Part shown: positions 41,216 to 50,938 of the stretch, one piece after another | How positions within the stretch are numbered: the stretch's first letter is position 1 | Layout: each line of letters begins with the position of its first letter | IMG/VR virus record: IMGVR_UViG_3300005663_000055 | Span: 1-53,944 of that record | Strand: one strand, 5' to 3' | Source of the DNA: a virus | Length of the DNA: 53,944 bases | The notes under the pieces: generated by a model | Told to the model about the DNA's origin: nothing | The model's database searches: none | What the model saw: only the letters and a program-made list of their open reading frames with translations | Made by a program: the position numbers and the translations under genes

Positions 41216-44200
41216 TAACCGATGTCCTCCGGATCAATTCTCGTCAGTTCGACGAGCGCAATGGTGGCTATCTGGTTGTCCAGAATGGGGATCGTCTCGT
41301 CCGCCTCCAGGACCGCCGTATAGCTGACCAGGATCTGCGTGCCCAGCACGGGGTTATCGTTGAAATTGAAGTCAAACACCCCTGTGTCGTAGTCGATGAA
41401 GTTCTTTCCGATGGCCGCGTCCACAGCACCCTTCAGTCCAGAGTCCCCATCGTCCCGGACCGTCATTAGGTTTCCTGACGTACTGAGTGCGGTGAATACG
41501 GTGCGGCCCCGTTTGAGAATCTTGAACCGGGTCGTGCCCTGGATGCGGAGGACCGTCGGGTCTCCCGTGCCCACCTGCTCGGCCACTCGCACAAATTCGT
41601 ACGGGAATCGGAAATCGGCAATGATCAGTTCGCCGTTGATGGGAATCGGGCTCAAGGCCACATCGAAGTTGCCGCCCAGGGCCTGATCGTAGCGGTAGAA
41701 GAACCGTTCCCCGATGAAGGGGCCGTTGTCGAGTGTCAGGTCGAACTCACCTGCCCGGGCTGTCCGATAGGTCACACCCGAGGTGACCAGAACTGCTGAG
41801 GCAGCGAACGTCAGATTGAAAGCTCCTGCGAAGACCTCGTAGGTCGCTGTAAACTGGAGCGACCCGACAGTCTGGGCAACCAGTACGACGATGACCTCTC
41901 CGGTCGCGTAGTTGATCGACGAGAGGGCCAGATCCGAGTCGCCTGGGGCGTCTGTAGAAGCGCCATCCCTGGTGAATAGGCCTGAGAAGTCTGTCGGAGC
42001 CGCATCGGTCAGGACGAGCAGGCCATTCGTGTGCGTGATCCTGATCTCAATCGGCGTCGTAGGGCCGAGCGTACCCACGAGGTTCTTGATGTTGTTCATC
42101 AGGAACCCGGTGTAGGTATTCTTGCCCACTACTGGGACGTCAATTTGCTCAACAACCACGTTGGACTCCAACGTGAGCGTCGTATCTTCGTAGAAGATCC
42201 GATTCTTTCCGATCCCGTTGATGTCGCCAATCAGCGTGCCTTCTCCGTTCTGAACAGATCCCACGTCCGTAATCGTCTGGCTGCCGTCGGTGAATACGGA
42301 CCGGCCTGCCCGAATGAACGGGAAGGTATTACCCAGGCGGCCCCGGAACTGAGTGTTTCCCGAGCCCACCACGACCCTGGAAGCCAACTCCTCGGCCTGC
42401 GTGAGCAAGTCATCGTAGAGAATCGTGTTGGCTTCGGCTCGGGTGTCCCCCGTGTCGATGGCACCAATCAGATCCCCGCTACCGTCATCGATCACCACGT
42501 CCTGGCGGTACACAAACGTAACCGCGTCCGCCCTGACCGGAGTGTTCGTGGGCTGCTCGACCTGTTTCTCATCAGCAAACCCGCTGTCGATGACATAGAA
42601 GGCGAATACGGCGGCCGAGGTCGCCGACGCGAAGCCACCTGCGGCCATCTCGAACGCGCCTGTGCCGTAGGTGATCGATCCAACGATGGGGTACGCGGCG
42701 ATGGTGCTGTTTCCGCCACGCCGCAGGAAGCCCGCCCCGTCGTCGTACAGGAACTGGAAACCGTCTGTGATGATGAGCGTACCCAACGACGCGGTCGCAT
42801 CGAAGTCTACGAGCGTGCCAGAGTACATCGTCGCCCCGGCTGCGCCCACCGACTCAACCTTCTGGTTGAAGAACGGGGTGAAGAAGCGAGGCCCGGACGA
42901 TCCAGCACCGCTGACAGGACCTCCGCCGACGACGTTGGGCTCCGTGTTCTGAAATACGTCGTCGTAGATGATCGCATTGGCTGCGCCGCCCCCAGTGTTT
43001 CCCGTCAAGCTGCCAAGCTGGTCATCGACGACCTTGTTGACGCCCCAGTTAAGCTGGAACGTGCCTCGAAGAACGGGCGATCCCAACACCGGATCGGTGC
43101 CGATGAACTCTTCCGTACGGTACCTGGAGCGGATGCCGTCGCCCGTGGCATAGGTCGCACGGCTCCGCTCCGATGTACGGAGGTTCGTGATCTCGACGTA
43201 GCTCACGCCGATAACCGACTGCATGACCGTGCACAGAAGCGACTCGTGGATGTCGACGCCCGGTAGAACCTGAGTCGACTGGAAGAAGGCGATAACCACC
43301 TGCCGGACTTCTTCCAGGATGGATGCCACGTCCAGGTTGGGAAGAATCGCCACCCTGGCAAACACGTCCACGTGAATCGTGACGCCGCCCTCGGTCACGA
43401 TGAGGTGGGCGATGTCCGCGCGGCTGTCGATGAACGTCCCGACCGTGTCCCGGAAGGCCTGGGGAGCAGCGAGTACGCGCCCCTCGGTGTCCCGCGTCCA
43501 GATGATCAGGTCGACTTGATTGCTCTCGGGGAAATCCAGATGCAGATCCGCTTTCCCGAAGGCCACTGCGCCAAACGTGGGGTGGACAAACGTGTTGATC
43601 AGCGCGTCGTAATCGTCTTGAGTGACGGCACGACCCGTGGATGCCGCGACCTTGGGAGCGAACAGGCGCGCGTGGTCGACGGTTTCAGCCTCTTCTCCGC
43701 CTGCACCCGCCTCCTGGTTCTGGAGACGGACATCGACCGGGTCGTTGGTCGTGACCAGAAAGCCCCGGATGGACGTATCGATCTGTCCGATATCGATGTT
43801 GCCCCGAAGACCGCCCCCAACCTTGTAGTCGACGGTAATTTCTTCGCCATCGGGCGGGATGATCGCGCCCTTGTCGTCACCAAATCGGACCGCGAGCAGG
43901 CCGTCCGGCTCGATGGTAAGCTGGTAGCGCTCCTGGGGACCGATGACGTTGTAGGTCATCACGATCAGTTCGTCGAGCGCCGGGATCGCGCCTTGCACGT
44001 CATCGCCGAACACGACCGTACCGGCCCCAGTATTGGCATCCACGTCCAGCACGAAGACGTTGTCCGTTGGTCCGGACAGCAGGAAGTCGTCCACCTGGGT
44101 GAAGATCACCGACGTGTTGGGGTCATTCCCGACTGAGACCCGGAAGTTGTCCCGGCGCGGGTGCAGCTTGGTCAATAGGAACGAGAAGTCCGGCGTCCCC

Positions 44201-44901
44201 GGAGACGTGATCGTGTCACTCTCGAATCCGAAGCCTTCGCTGAAGACAAGAGAGTCGGCCCGTTCCCACTGCTTGGCCGCAATCGTGACGACAACCGACG
44301 CGTCCGTAACATCCTGATCCGGAATAATGAGCTTCTGGAAAGGCGTACCATCAGAAACGAAGATGGACTGCCGGGGATCTCCTTCGACAGCGATGATTTT
44401 GGTGGACGAATCCGCCTGCGGGAAGGCCGCTGCGTTCTCATCGATGATGACCGTGTCTGAAAGTTGCCAGACCGTGCCGTTACGAGCCGTAAACCGAGTC
44501 TCCGCGTCCAGGCGAATCTTCGCTGGCTGCGCCGGGTTTGGGAAGGCAGTGATATTCACGCTCGCAGACGTGGCCGAGCGCATGAGGTAGTTCAGGCCAG
44601 CCGTCAGGCGGCGCATACCCGTGAGCGTCCTGGCGGTCGGGAAGAAGAACTCGTTGGCAAAGCTGTCGATATAGAAGGACATCTGGGCGTGGGAGTACGC
44701 CACAACGTCCACCAGGGCGATGCCGATGCCACTGACGTTGAAATCCTTGAACTCCTTCGGAAAGCGCTGACGGATCAGGTCAAGCAGAGCCCGCCGGATA
44801 GACGCAAAATCGCGATCCACCAGGGAGATCCGAGGCTGCGGAATGCCCACGAACTTCGTGATGACCTCCGGCAGAGTGGATCTGAACTCCTGAATAGCCA
44901 C
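41215..44901 (-). CDS. baseplate wedge protein, gp6/J-like, 1228 aa
   Basis: Residues 1-650 follow the baseplate J / gp6 pattern: DRDFASIRRALLDLIRQRFP, then DVVAYSHAQMSFYIDSFANE, LRGNIDIGQIDT and TGRAVTQDDYDALI, then ESNQVDLIIWTR. In T4 and P2 this protein forms the inner wedge ring. The C-terminal 550 residues are an extension of repeated beta modules (DDG, G-I-Y/I-T-Y-G-T-G-A-F types) longer than in most relatives. GTG at 44901; the spacer to the gp25-like gene contains three in-frame TAG codons. Confidence 0.85.
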   Translation of the reverse strand: MAIQEFRSTLPEVITKFVGIPQPRISLVDRDFASIRRALLDLIRQRFPKEFKDFNVSGIGIALVDVVAYSHAQMSFYIDSFANEFFFPTARTLTGMRRLTAGLNYLMRSATSASVNITAFPNPAQPAKIRLDAETRFTARNGTVWQLSDTVIIDENAAAFPQADSSTKIIAVEGDPRQSIFVSDGTPFQKLIIPDQDVTDASVVVTIAAKQWERADSLVFSEGFGFESDTITSPGTPDFSFLLTKLHPRRDNFRVSVGNDPNTSVIFTQVDDFLLSGPTDNVFVLDVDANTGAGTVVFGDDVQGAIPALDELIVMTYNVIGPQERYQLTIEPDGLLAVRFGDDKGAIIPPDGEEITVDYKVGGGLRGNIDIGQIDTSIRGFLVTTNDPVDVRLQNQEAGAGGEEAETVDHARLFAPKVAASTGRAVTQDDYDALINTFVHPTFGAVAFGKADLHLDFPESNQVDLIIWTRDTEGRVLAAPQAFRDTVGTFIDSRADIAHLIVTEGGVTIHVDVFARVAILPNLDVASILEEVRQVVIAFFQSTQVLPGVDIHESLLCTVMQSVIGVSYVEITNLRTSERSRATYATGDGIRSRYRTEEFIGTDPVLGSPVLRGTFQLNWGVNKVVDDQLGSLTGNTGGGAANAIIYDDVFQNTEPNVVGGGPVSGAGSSGPRFFTPFFNQKVESVGAAGATMYSGTLVDFDATASLGTLIITDGFQFLYDDGAGFLRRGGNSTIAAYPIVGSITYGTGAFEMAAGGFASATSAAVFAFYVIDSGFADEKQVEQPTNTPVRADAVTFVYRQDVVIDDGSGDLIGAIDTGDTRAEANTILYDDLLTQAEELASRVVVGSGNTQFRGRLGNTFPFIRAGRSVFTDGSQTITDVGSVQNGEGTLIGDINGIGKNRIFYEDTTLTLESNVVVEQIDVPVVGKNTYTGFLMNNIKNLVGTLGPTTPIEIRITHTNGLLVLTDAAPTDFSGLFTRDGASTDAPGDSDLALSSINYATGEVIVVLVAQTVGSLQFTATYEVFAGAFNLTFAASAVLVTSGVTYRTARAGEFDLTLDNGPFIGERFFYRYDQALGGNFDVALSPIPINGELIIADFRFPYEFVRVAEQVGTGDPTVLRIQGTTRFKILKRGRTVFTALSTSGNLMTVRDDGDSGLKGAVDAAIGKNFIDYDTGVFDFNFNDNPVLGTQILVSYTAVLEADETIPILDNQIATIALVELTRIDPEDIG

Positions 44902-44928
44902 CGCCTAACTCCTCTATCCGTTTCTCAC

Positions 44929-45408
44929 CTAGTCCACGGTCTGAGCCGACTTGACCGGTAAGAAGGCGTTGATCACCGACTGACGGCTGATGTCCACACT
45001 CATGTTGATCTCTCGCTCGTCGCCTTCTTTGACAAGGAAGATCGACATCGTAATGCGGATCGAGTTCTCATTAGGCTCAACAGCCACGGCCGCCAGCGTA
45101 GCCCGGTCCTCCCAGGTGAAAAACGCCTCCTGGATCGTGGACCGAAGCAAGATCGCGAGAACGTCGTCGCTGGGCTCCCACAGCAGATCCGGAATGAACG
45201 AGCCAAATTCCGGGAACATAACCCGCTCGCCGGGCCGGGTCAGAAGGATCATCTCGATGGCGCTGCGGATGACCTCTTCGTCCGTCTTCGGCGCGAAGGT
45301 GCCCAGAACCGTACCGTCGAACTGGAACGCTATACCCGCAAACGCTTCCCGGGACAGATCAATGTCCGGCTTCAGATTGCGCAGCGGTTCTTGTGCGGTG
45401 TCGGCCAT
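44929..45408 (-). CDS. gp25-like baseplate wedge protein, 159 aa
   Basis: The family core MILLTRPGERVMFPEFGS, FIPDLLWEPSDD and FTWEDRATL-type region match the GPW/gp25 family. In T4, gp25 links the wedge to the tail tube/sheath platform. Length is typical. ATG at 45408 with GGAGG close upstream. It ends in TAG and is in frame with both the preceding and following genes. Confidence 0.92.
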   Translation of the reverse strand: MADTAQEPLRNLKPDIDLSREAFAGIAFQFDGTVLGTFAPKTDEEVIRSAIEMILLTRPGERVMFPEFGSFIPDLLWEPSDDVLAILLRSTIQEAFFTWEDRATLAAVAVEPNENSIRITMSIFLVKEGDEREINMSVDISRQSVINAFLPVKSAQTVD

Positions 45409-45465
45409 CTTACCTCCACGACAGGCAGCGATTATAACTACCCACCGAGGTTTCCTCCAAATCGC

Positions 45466-46092
45466 CTAGAGCAACAGGTGCACGTGCCCTGAGCCCACGG
45501 CCAGGGTCATGTCAGCAGCCGCCGTAAGGTGGTTGATGATCCCGTTCGAGACCCCCAGACACCAGTCCGATACCCGACTTCCTTCGGTATCCGGATTGAT
45601 ATCCACCGTGATCGTCTTCCCACCTACTTGTACCGTGACCGGCGCAAGCGCCCGGATCTTGGTGAGCATCAGATCCCGCATGCCCGTGCCCACGCCGAAG
45701 CTGAGGAACAGGTGCTTGTGGCTGACGGCTCCGTCCACAAGACTCGTCGTCGTGTTCGCGATCAAGTGTTCCGATACGGCCGCCGCGATGGCCCCGATGT
45801 ACAGCCCGCTGAGACCACCCAGGCCGGGCAGAAACGTGGCCGGGGGCGTGCTCATCGTGGCTGGAACCAGGATCAGAAGCGTGTGCACGTGCGGGAACGA
45901 CCCTGGAGGCGGCGGGCCGGTCCCAGGCGTCATCGTCCCGGCCGTCCACATCGGGATGAATCCACCTGACATGGAGTCCAGCCACTGCCTCTGGATCTGA
46001 GGCTTGCCCTCGCGATCCAGCGGATCGTAATTGAAATCCGCTGGGAAGGCCGCGATGATGGCCTGTGATAACGCGTTGGCGTCTACGGCCAT
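45466..46092 (-). CDS. baseplate-region protein of unknown function, 208 aa
   Basis: Contains a central hydrophobic Gly/Ala/Pro segment (TFLPGLGGLSGLYIGAIAAA) and several conserved-looking His (FPHVHTLLILVP, SHKHLFLSFGVG, GHVHLLL). Position between spike and gp25 suggests a baseplate part. ATG at 46092 overlaps the spike stop (TAATG). Ends in TAG, from which the frame stays open into gp25. Confidence 0.7.
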   Translation of the reverse strand: MAVDANALSQAIIAAFPADFNYDPLDREGKPQIQRQWLDSMSGGFIPMWTAGTMTPGTGPPPPGSFPHVHTLLILVPATMSTPPATFLPGLGGLSGLYIGAIAAAVSEHLIANTTTSLVDGAVSHKHLFLSFGVGTGMRDLMLTKIRALAPVTVQVGGKTITVDINPDTEGSRVSDWCLGVSNGIINHLTAAADMTLAVGSGHVHLLL

Positions 46093-46778
46093 TAAAGACT
46101 CGCTTTAACATTCACTGATCCCTGGGGGTGCGGCGCACCCGTGAATGGGTCTATGTGCTCGGTCGTGACCACCTGTCCCGTAGCCGGGAGAGCGCCACCA
46201 CCCAGAAGCACGTCGCCCTGGGCGTTCACGTTCACGTTGCCTTGCCGGTCGATGCTGATCTCGTTCCCCTCGGCAGTTTCGGCCTTTATGCCGTCTTTAC
46301 CAACCTCCAGGAAGTCGTCGCCTTCGCTCGTGGTCCTGGTGACCTTGAACGAGTTGTCCGTGAAGTCGATCTGGAGCAGGAAACGGTCCCCAGTCTCGCT
46401 GTCGGTCCGCTGGAGCGTGATTACCTTGTCTCGGGTCTCTCCAGTAGGGTGCTGGTCCGGGAGGCCCTCCTCGCCGTACCAGTAGCCCAGCATGATGGGC
46501 TCCTCGATGAAGCCTAGCTCGAATCCGCAGGCCACCGACGCCCCGACCTCAGGAATGATCACGAAGCCGGTATTCGCCAGACCTCCAAAGGATAGGGCGT
46601 TCTCCGCAAACGGTAGCTCGAAGCTCTCAGGCTGCTCAGGGCCGTGGATCAGGGGAAACCAGACCTTGCACCGGCCCCGGTCTGGCGTACCGGTATCCAC
46701 ATTGTCAATGACGATACCCAGCAGGATGCCGGTCCCGAGGGGGATACCGCCAATTTTGTCCAGATTGCGGGAGACCAT
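46092..46778 (-). CDS. baseplate spike protein, gpV/gp5-like OB domain, 228 aa
   Basis: An N-terminal OB fold (LLGIVIDNVDTGTPDRGRCK, VWFPLIHGPEQPE, FVIIPEVGASVACGFE, EEPIMLGYWYG) as in phage baseplate protein V and VgrG is followed by a beta-rich tail that could form the trimeric needle (EISIDRQGNVNVNAQGDVLL). It would form the membrane-puncturing tip at the hub. Confidence 0.87.
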   Translation of the reverse strand: MVSRNLDKIGGIPLGTGILLGIVIDNVDTGTPDRGRCKVWFPLIHGPEQPESFELPFAENALSFGGLANTGFVIIPEVGASVACGFELGFIEEPIMLGYWYGEEGLPDQHPTGETRDKVITLQRTDSETGDRFLLQIDFTDNSFKVTRTTSEGDDFLEVGKDGIKAETAEGNEISIDRQGNVNVNAQGDVLLGGGALPATGQVVTTEHIDPFTGAPHPQGSVNVKASL

Positions 46779-46780
46779 GG

Positions 46781-48022
46781 CTACCCCGTGATCCTTGCCG
46801 TGATGTTTCGATCACGACCGTCCCGTTTGCGTTCTGTAGCCGGAGTGTCGTAGTTGCGACCCTTGACCGTCGTGTTGCCGGACTGCGCACCATGGCGAGC
46901 CAGGAGCAGCTTCATGCGAATATTGGTTCCGATGATCTTCGTACGCCGGGCCTCCACCATGTAGTTACCTGGAATGACGGGCTCGGATTCGCCTTGCGGG
47001 TCCACGATATCGATGGTGACAATATCACCGACGCTGTAGCCCCGGAACTCGGGCATGACCTCCGCCTCGGCCAGATACATCCGGCGGAAGCGGTTGCCAT
47101 ACTCGCTCTTAACGTCGTTCTCCAAGTCTTCGAGCGTGTCCGCCACACTACGCATGGTCATCGCCGGGATGTTCGCTGTGGCGTCCAACGTATTGCGCTT
47201 GCCCATCCGAGGTTTTTCAGTCGAAGTTTGCGGCGTGTGCTCGAACGTGATGGCCTTCTTGGTCAGCGGGTCGAACCCGATACCCAGGATGGACAGCCCA
47301 CCCTGGGCCTGGAGAGCGCGCTTGCGCTGGATGACGGTAAGGCTCTTTACCCGCCAGTCCACGCCAGCTTGTGAGAGTAACCAACGCTTTACTGCCCTGC
47401 CTTCCTTGCCAGGAGGCTTGATATTTAGGATACCGCCTTCGGAGAACCACATCTCGTAGTCGCCTCGGCCAGTTCCACGGGACGACACCAAGTTCTTCAT
47501 CGTACGCTTCAGGAACTCCCAGTCGTTTTCTCCGTACTGCCAGTAGACCGGAGGCTCCTGCTCGATGGGCGCATCGATAGACAGTTTGGAGATGCCGTAG
47601 TCCCTCGCAATCAAACGAGCCAGCGTAGGAAACGCCACGTCCCAGGGCTGCGTGCGCGTCCGGCCCTGCATCAATATCGAGGGGTCCGTCCCGATCAGCG
47701 TAACGATGACGCCCGTAGCCGTCAGACGCTGCTTGCTCTTCACGATGACGCCTCGATACCATTCAACACCCTGCCCGGAAATATCGTGTGTGCCGATTTC
47801 TCCATCAAATTTGAACCGGTACCGGAAAGCCCCGCGCACCTGCTCCTTGGAGTCTGCCAAGTCCGCGAACGTACGAAGCGAAATTGCGCGAAACACCATC
47901 TTCCAGCGAGATCCGCCCTGGATCGATTCAACGTGGTCAAACTTGATGGTAGGAATACGCTCGAACGTCTTCCCACCAAGCTCGATATCGACATGCCCTG
48001 AGATGGTCTGAAGCGGGGGCAT
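46781..48022 (-). CDS. baseplate hub protein, gpD/gp27-like, 413 aa
   Basis: Order and sequence fit the late control D / gp27 group: tandem beta domains with VYWQYGENDWEFLKRTMKNL, SVGDIVTIDIVDPQGES and a basic C-terminal tail. Typical hub length. Located between the LysM/gp53-like and spike genes, the usual hub place. Start overlaps the upstream stop (TAATG). Confidence 0.75.
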   Translation of the reverse strand: MPPLQTISGHVDIELGGKTFERIPTIKFDHVESIQGGSRWKMVFRAISLRTFADLADSKEQVRGAFRYRFKFDGEIGTHDISGQGVEWYRGVIVKSKQRLTATGVIVTLIGTDPSILMQGRTRTQPWDVAFPTLARLIARDYGISKLSIDAPIEQEPPVYWQYGENDWEFLKRTMKNLVSSRGTGRGDYEMWFSEGGILNIKPPGKEGRAVKRWLLSQAGVDWRVKSLTVIQRKRALQAQGGLSILGIGFDPLTKKAITFEHTPQTSTEKPRMGKRNTLDATANIPAMTMRSVADTLEDLENDVKSEYGNRFRRMYLAEAEVMPEFRGYSVGDIVTIDIVDPQGESEPVIPGNYMVEARRTKIIGTNIRMKLLLARHGAQSGNTTVKGRNYDTPATERKRDGRDRNITARITG

Positions 48023-48411
48023 TATTCACGGACCCTCTGGAGCGCTCGGTCAATCTCTTCCCGGAATGGGATGATGAGCGGCGTACCGGCCACCAAATCC
48101 CGGAGCGGGAAGAGGACGTCGTTGACGAACATGATGGCCCACCACAGTTCCACAGTATCGTAGAAATCGAAGCTAACCAGATCCGGGCGGCTCTCCTGCT
48201 CCACAGTCGTGACGTGCCTGAACTCGTTGCCCAGCAGGCGGATGTCCGGAGGCTCCCACAGGCCGTATCGCTCACGGCCGTTGTCCAGGAGGAACTCGGT
48301 GAGCTTGAAGCGCGACTCATAGCGCTCGCCCAGGACGAACCTCGTGTCCGACTCCTGAACGGCCTTCTCGGCTCCAGGCGACCCGGTGAATGTCTGAGAA
48401 ATTTCACCCAT
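48022..48411 (-). CDS. gp53/LysM-like baseplate protein, 129 aa
   Basis: The end FDFYDTVELWWAIMFVND, LFPLRDLVAGTPLIIPF resembles the LysM-like segment WWxIxxxNxIxDPxxLxxGxxLxIP found in gp53 and small tail proteins that follow the tape measure. ATG at 48411 overlaps the upstream stop (TAATG). The longer frame to 48612 is a shadow. Confidence 0.72.
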   Translation of the reverse strand: MGEISQTFTGSPGAEKAVQESDTRFVLGERYESRFKLTEFLLDNGRERYGLWEPPDIRLLGNEFRHVTTVEQESRPDLVSFDFYDTVELWWAIMFVNDVLFPLRDLVAGTPLIIPFREEIDRALQRVRE

Positions 48412-49178
48412 TATGCCATCCCCAACAGGGCACGACGACGCACACCAGCACCGCTGGGCATGCTGCCTATCGGGAAGGCACGGTGGAACGTCAAATCCAC
48501 CTCGGCCCTGTGCGGATGAGCCGATACCGGCGTGAAGGGCGGTAGGTACCGAATCTGCACGCTGGCACAGTACCCGAACTGCAAGAGGAATCCGCCATAC
48601 GCGATCCGGCACATCGGCGGGAAGATCTTAGACCCCTGCTTCGCCAAAAGCTCCCCGGTCGCTGCAACTGACTCCGCTGCCGCCTGGAGCCCAGCAAAGA
48701 AACCTTTCCCCTTTGCCAGAGCCTTGTATAGCTTCCGCGCAGGCGCGTTGATTGCATCGGTGGAGGGCAATGCCAGCGACTTGCACCATGCCACCTGAAG
48801 CTGGATGCGCAGCAGATCCAGCACCGGGTTAGCGATATTTCTGGAGAAGTCGTCCGTGCCTGTCAGGCGCGTGTCGATGCCGAAGAGGCTTCCGTTGTTC
48901 CCGGAGTGGAACACGAGATTCACGACGATGGGGTCCCACTGCGTACCTTCGTACTGGAACGCCAGCGGGGCCGTGGCCGGAGAGAAGTTGAACTGAGCCC
49001 AAGCCGATGTCAGGCCTTCATTGATCTGGTCCGGCCAATTCTGGAAGAACAGGATGTCCAGCGGCCGTCCGACCACCTGAATGAAAGCGATGGACGTGGG
49101 GATCTTGTGCCCCGGCGCAGGCAGCGGCGGGGTCAGCGATACGATGCTGCCTCCTGGAATAAAGGACGGAACCGGCAT
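48411..49178 (-). CDS. tail-end structural protein, 255 aa
   Basis: No family recognised with certainty. Composition and position directly after the tape measure suggest a tube-end or hub-connecting protein as in T4 gp48/gp54 or P2 gpU/X region. Segments VVNLVFHSGNNGSLFGID and PHRAEVDLTFHRAFPIGS are beta-rich, the middle is helical. Confidence 0.65.
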   Translation of the reverse strand: MPVPSFIPGGSIVSLTPPLPAPGHKIPTSIAFIQVVGRPLDILFFQNWPDQINEGLTSAWAQFNFSPATAPLAFQYEGTQWDPIVVNLVFHSGNNGSLFGIDTRLTGTDDFSRNIANPVLDLLRIQLQVAWCKSLALPSTDAINAPARKLYKALAKGKGFFAGLQAAAESVAATGELLAKQGSKIFPPMCRIAYGGFLLQFGYCASVQIRYLPPFTPVSAHPHRAEVDLTFHRAFPIGSMPSGAGVRRRALLGMA

Positions 49179-49186
49179 GGCCTCTC

Positions 49187-50935
49187 CTACGTCTGCCAGG
49201 GCTTCCGGCTCTTCGACTGATCGAAGTCCGGGTCATTCATCCAACTCTGGTCTTCCGTGTTGTCCGCGATCAACAGCAGCGTGTTCTCGATGGCCTTCAG
49301 GACAGACACCGCGTCTCCACCGCCCGCGCTCGGTGCTCCACCCTTGGCCATGGCAGCAGCCGTGACCGCCGACTGCATCATGCGAACCGCTTCTGAATGT
49401 GGCACATCCTTCCCGAACGGGATGACACCCTCGGTCGTGCCGCCCTCACCGATAACTGCAAGGCGTCCCTCAGGAGTGCCCGTGATCACACCGCCGTGCT
49501 GCAATCCGGGAATATCCATTCCCCGCATGCTCCGCAGCATGTTGCGTTCAAAGGGATCTAGCGTGCCCGCTTTCTCTTTTTTCCGGAGCCGCATTGCCTG
49601 CTTAACTAACTTCATCCGTCCAGCAGCGCTTGAAGTTAGCCCCCCGACACTGCCGGACTCGGCTTTCTTGAAGCCGAGCAACGTAGCTGCGCCCTCAGGC
49701 AGAATCTTCACCGCCTCGTCCCCGACCGCTTTCCAGAGTTCGCTGATTTTCCTCAGGAGCCACGCCGAACCTTGTGGCCACGCCGTGTCTCTGATCCAAA
49801 CGCCGAAGTCGGCGATCTTGTCGCGGACCCAGTTCCCGATAACCGGAGTTATGCCCTTGGCAAACTCCATGATCGCCACGCCCAGAGGAGCCAACAGAGC
49901 GCCGACACCCTTCACGAACACCAGGAACAACCGACCGATGACGGAGAAAATCTCGCCCATGATGCCACCGGCCGGTGCGCCCGCAGTATCCCCACTGAAC
50001 CATCCGCTGACCGTCTTCGCCACAGTGGGCATTGCTTCTCTCTCCGCCCAGTAGAGCACGGAATCCGCCCACGTCTCTAGCTGAGTCATCCCGGTCGTCT
50101 TGAACCAATCCCACCCCGCGCCGATTTTACCCTTAAACGAATCCCAGGAAGTTGCTGCCCAGGTCTTTATGTCCTCCCACGCTGTTTTCGCTTCTTCCTT
50201 ACGGCCGAAAAGAGCTATCCATATCGTCTCAAAACCTTTCGTGATCTTGGGAAGCCACTCTATGACAAACGGCAGCACGTAATTCCTCATCAGCCCCGTG
50301 ACCAGTCGAGTCAGCATCGGCATGAACACAACGATGAACGGGATGAGCAGTATCCGCATCTGCATAAATATGGGCTTCAGCGCGAAATCTATCGCATCCA
50401 TGAGATCCTGGAACAGCTTGAAGAACGGGGCCTTGATGATGGTCGTTATAGGCGACAGCAACGATGTAATCGTGCCGAGCACGCCCTTCAACAGGCGAAG
50501 CGGTATTCCGACGAACCACCTGATGCCGCCGATTATTTTCTTCCAACCTGCTATGAAGAGGCCCCACCGGAAGAAGAACCGGTTGATCGGACCCATGAGC
50601 CTCCCACCCCACAGGCTTGCTTCCTCGGTGGCTTCTTGAACCTCTTGGACGACAGGCCTCAGCTTGGCAATTGTCTCCTGGAGATCCACAAATAGCGGGC
50701 GAAGCATGTCGACGACTGTCTCAATAGCTTCGATGCTGAACAAGTCGCCCACTTGATCCGTCATCTCCGAGAACTTGTTGCTCATCTTCTCGAAGGACGG
50801 AGTGAGCCGGACGCGCACAGACTTGGCAATGGCCTGCCCCATCTGGACAGCCTTAGTCGCGACGTTATCCAGGACGCCAGACACTTGGTCGTCGACCTGG
50901 AGAATCCACCCTATTGCTTGCGCAGCGCCTGCCAC
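49187..50935 (-). CDS. tape measure protein, 582 aa
   Basis: Helical N-terminal 110 residues, several hydrophobic segments in the middle (RILLIPFIVVFMPML, IGRLFLVFVKGVGALLAPLG) and a tape-measure-type C-terminus GGVITGTPEGRLAVIGEGG, TEGVIPFG. Such proteins fix tail length and are ejected with DNA. At roughly 1.5 A per residue this suggests a tail near 85-90 nm if the whole protein spans the tube. GTG at 50935 follows the chaperone ORF stop TAG by one codon in the same frame. Confidence 0.87.
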   Translation of the reverse strand: MAGAAQAIGWILQVDDQVSGVLDNVATKAVQMGQAIAKSVRVRLTPSFEKMSNKFSEMTDQVGDLFSIEAIETVVDMLRPLFVDLQETIAKLRPVVQEVQEATEEASLWGGRLMGPINRFFFRWGLFIAGWKKIIGGIRWFVGIPLRLLKGVLGTITSLLSPITTIIKAPFFKLFQDLMDAIDFALKPIFMQMRILLIPFIVVFMPMLTRLVTGLMRNYVLPFVIEWLPKITKGFETIWIALFGRKEEAKTAWEDIKTWAATSWDSFKGKIGAGWDWFKTTGMTQLETWADSVLYWAEREAMPTVAKTVSGWFSGDTAGAPAGGIMGEIFSVIGRLFLVFVKGVGALLAPLGVAIMEFAKGITPVIGNWVRDKIADFGVWIRDTAWPQGSAWLLRKISELWKAVGDEAVKILPEGAATLLGFKKAESGSVGGLTSSAAGRMKLVKQAMRLRKKEKAGTLDPFERNMLRSMRGMDIPGLQHGGVITGTPEGRLAVIGEGGTTEGVIPFGKDVPHSEAVRMMQSAVTAAAMAKGGAPSAGGGDAVSVLKAIENTLLLIADNTEDQSWMNDPDFDQSKSRKPWQT

Positions 50936-50938
50936 GAC

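Noticed and set aside
41215-46092. Polyprotein idea: the 208-aa gene, gp25 and the gp6/J-like gene are in one frame separated only by TAG codons; similar in-frame TAG junctions at 3605, 9508, 18584 and 50939.
   Set aside because: By my count 6 of about 17 TAG-ended genes are in frame with the next gene, close to the one third expected by chance, and each downstream gene has its own ribosome site. Amber suppression could still make some fusions, but the arrangement itself is not evidence.
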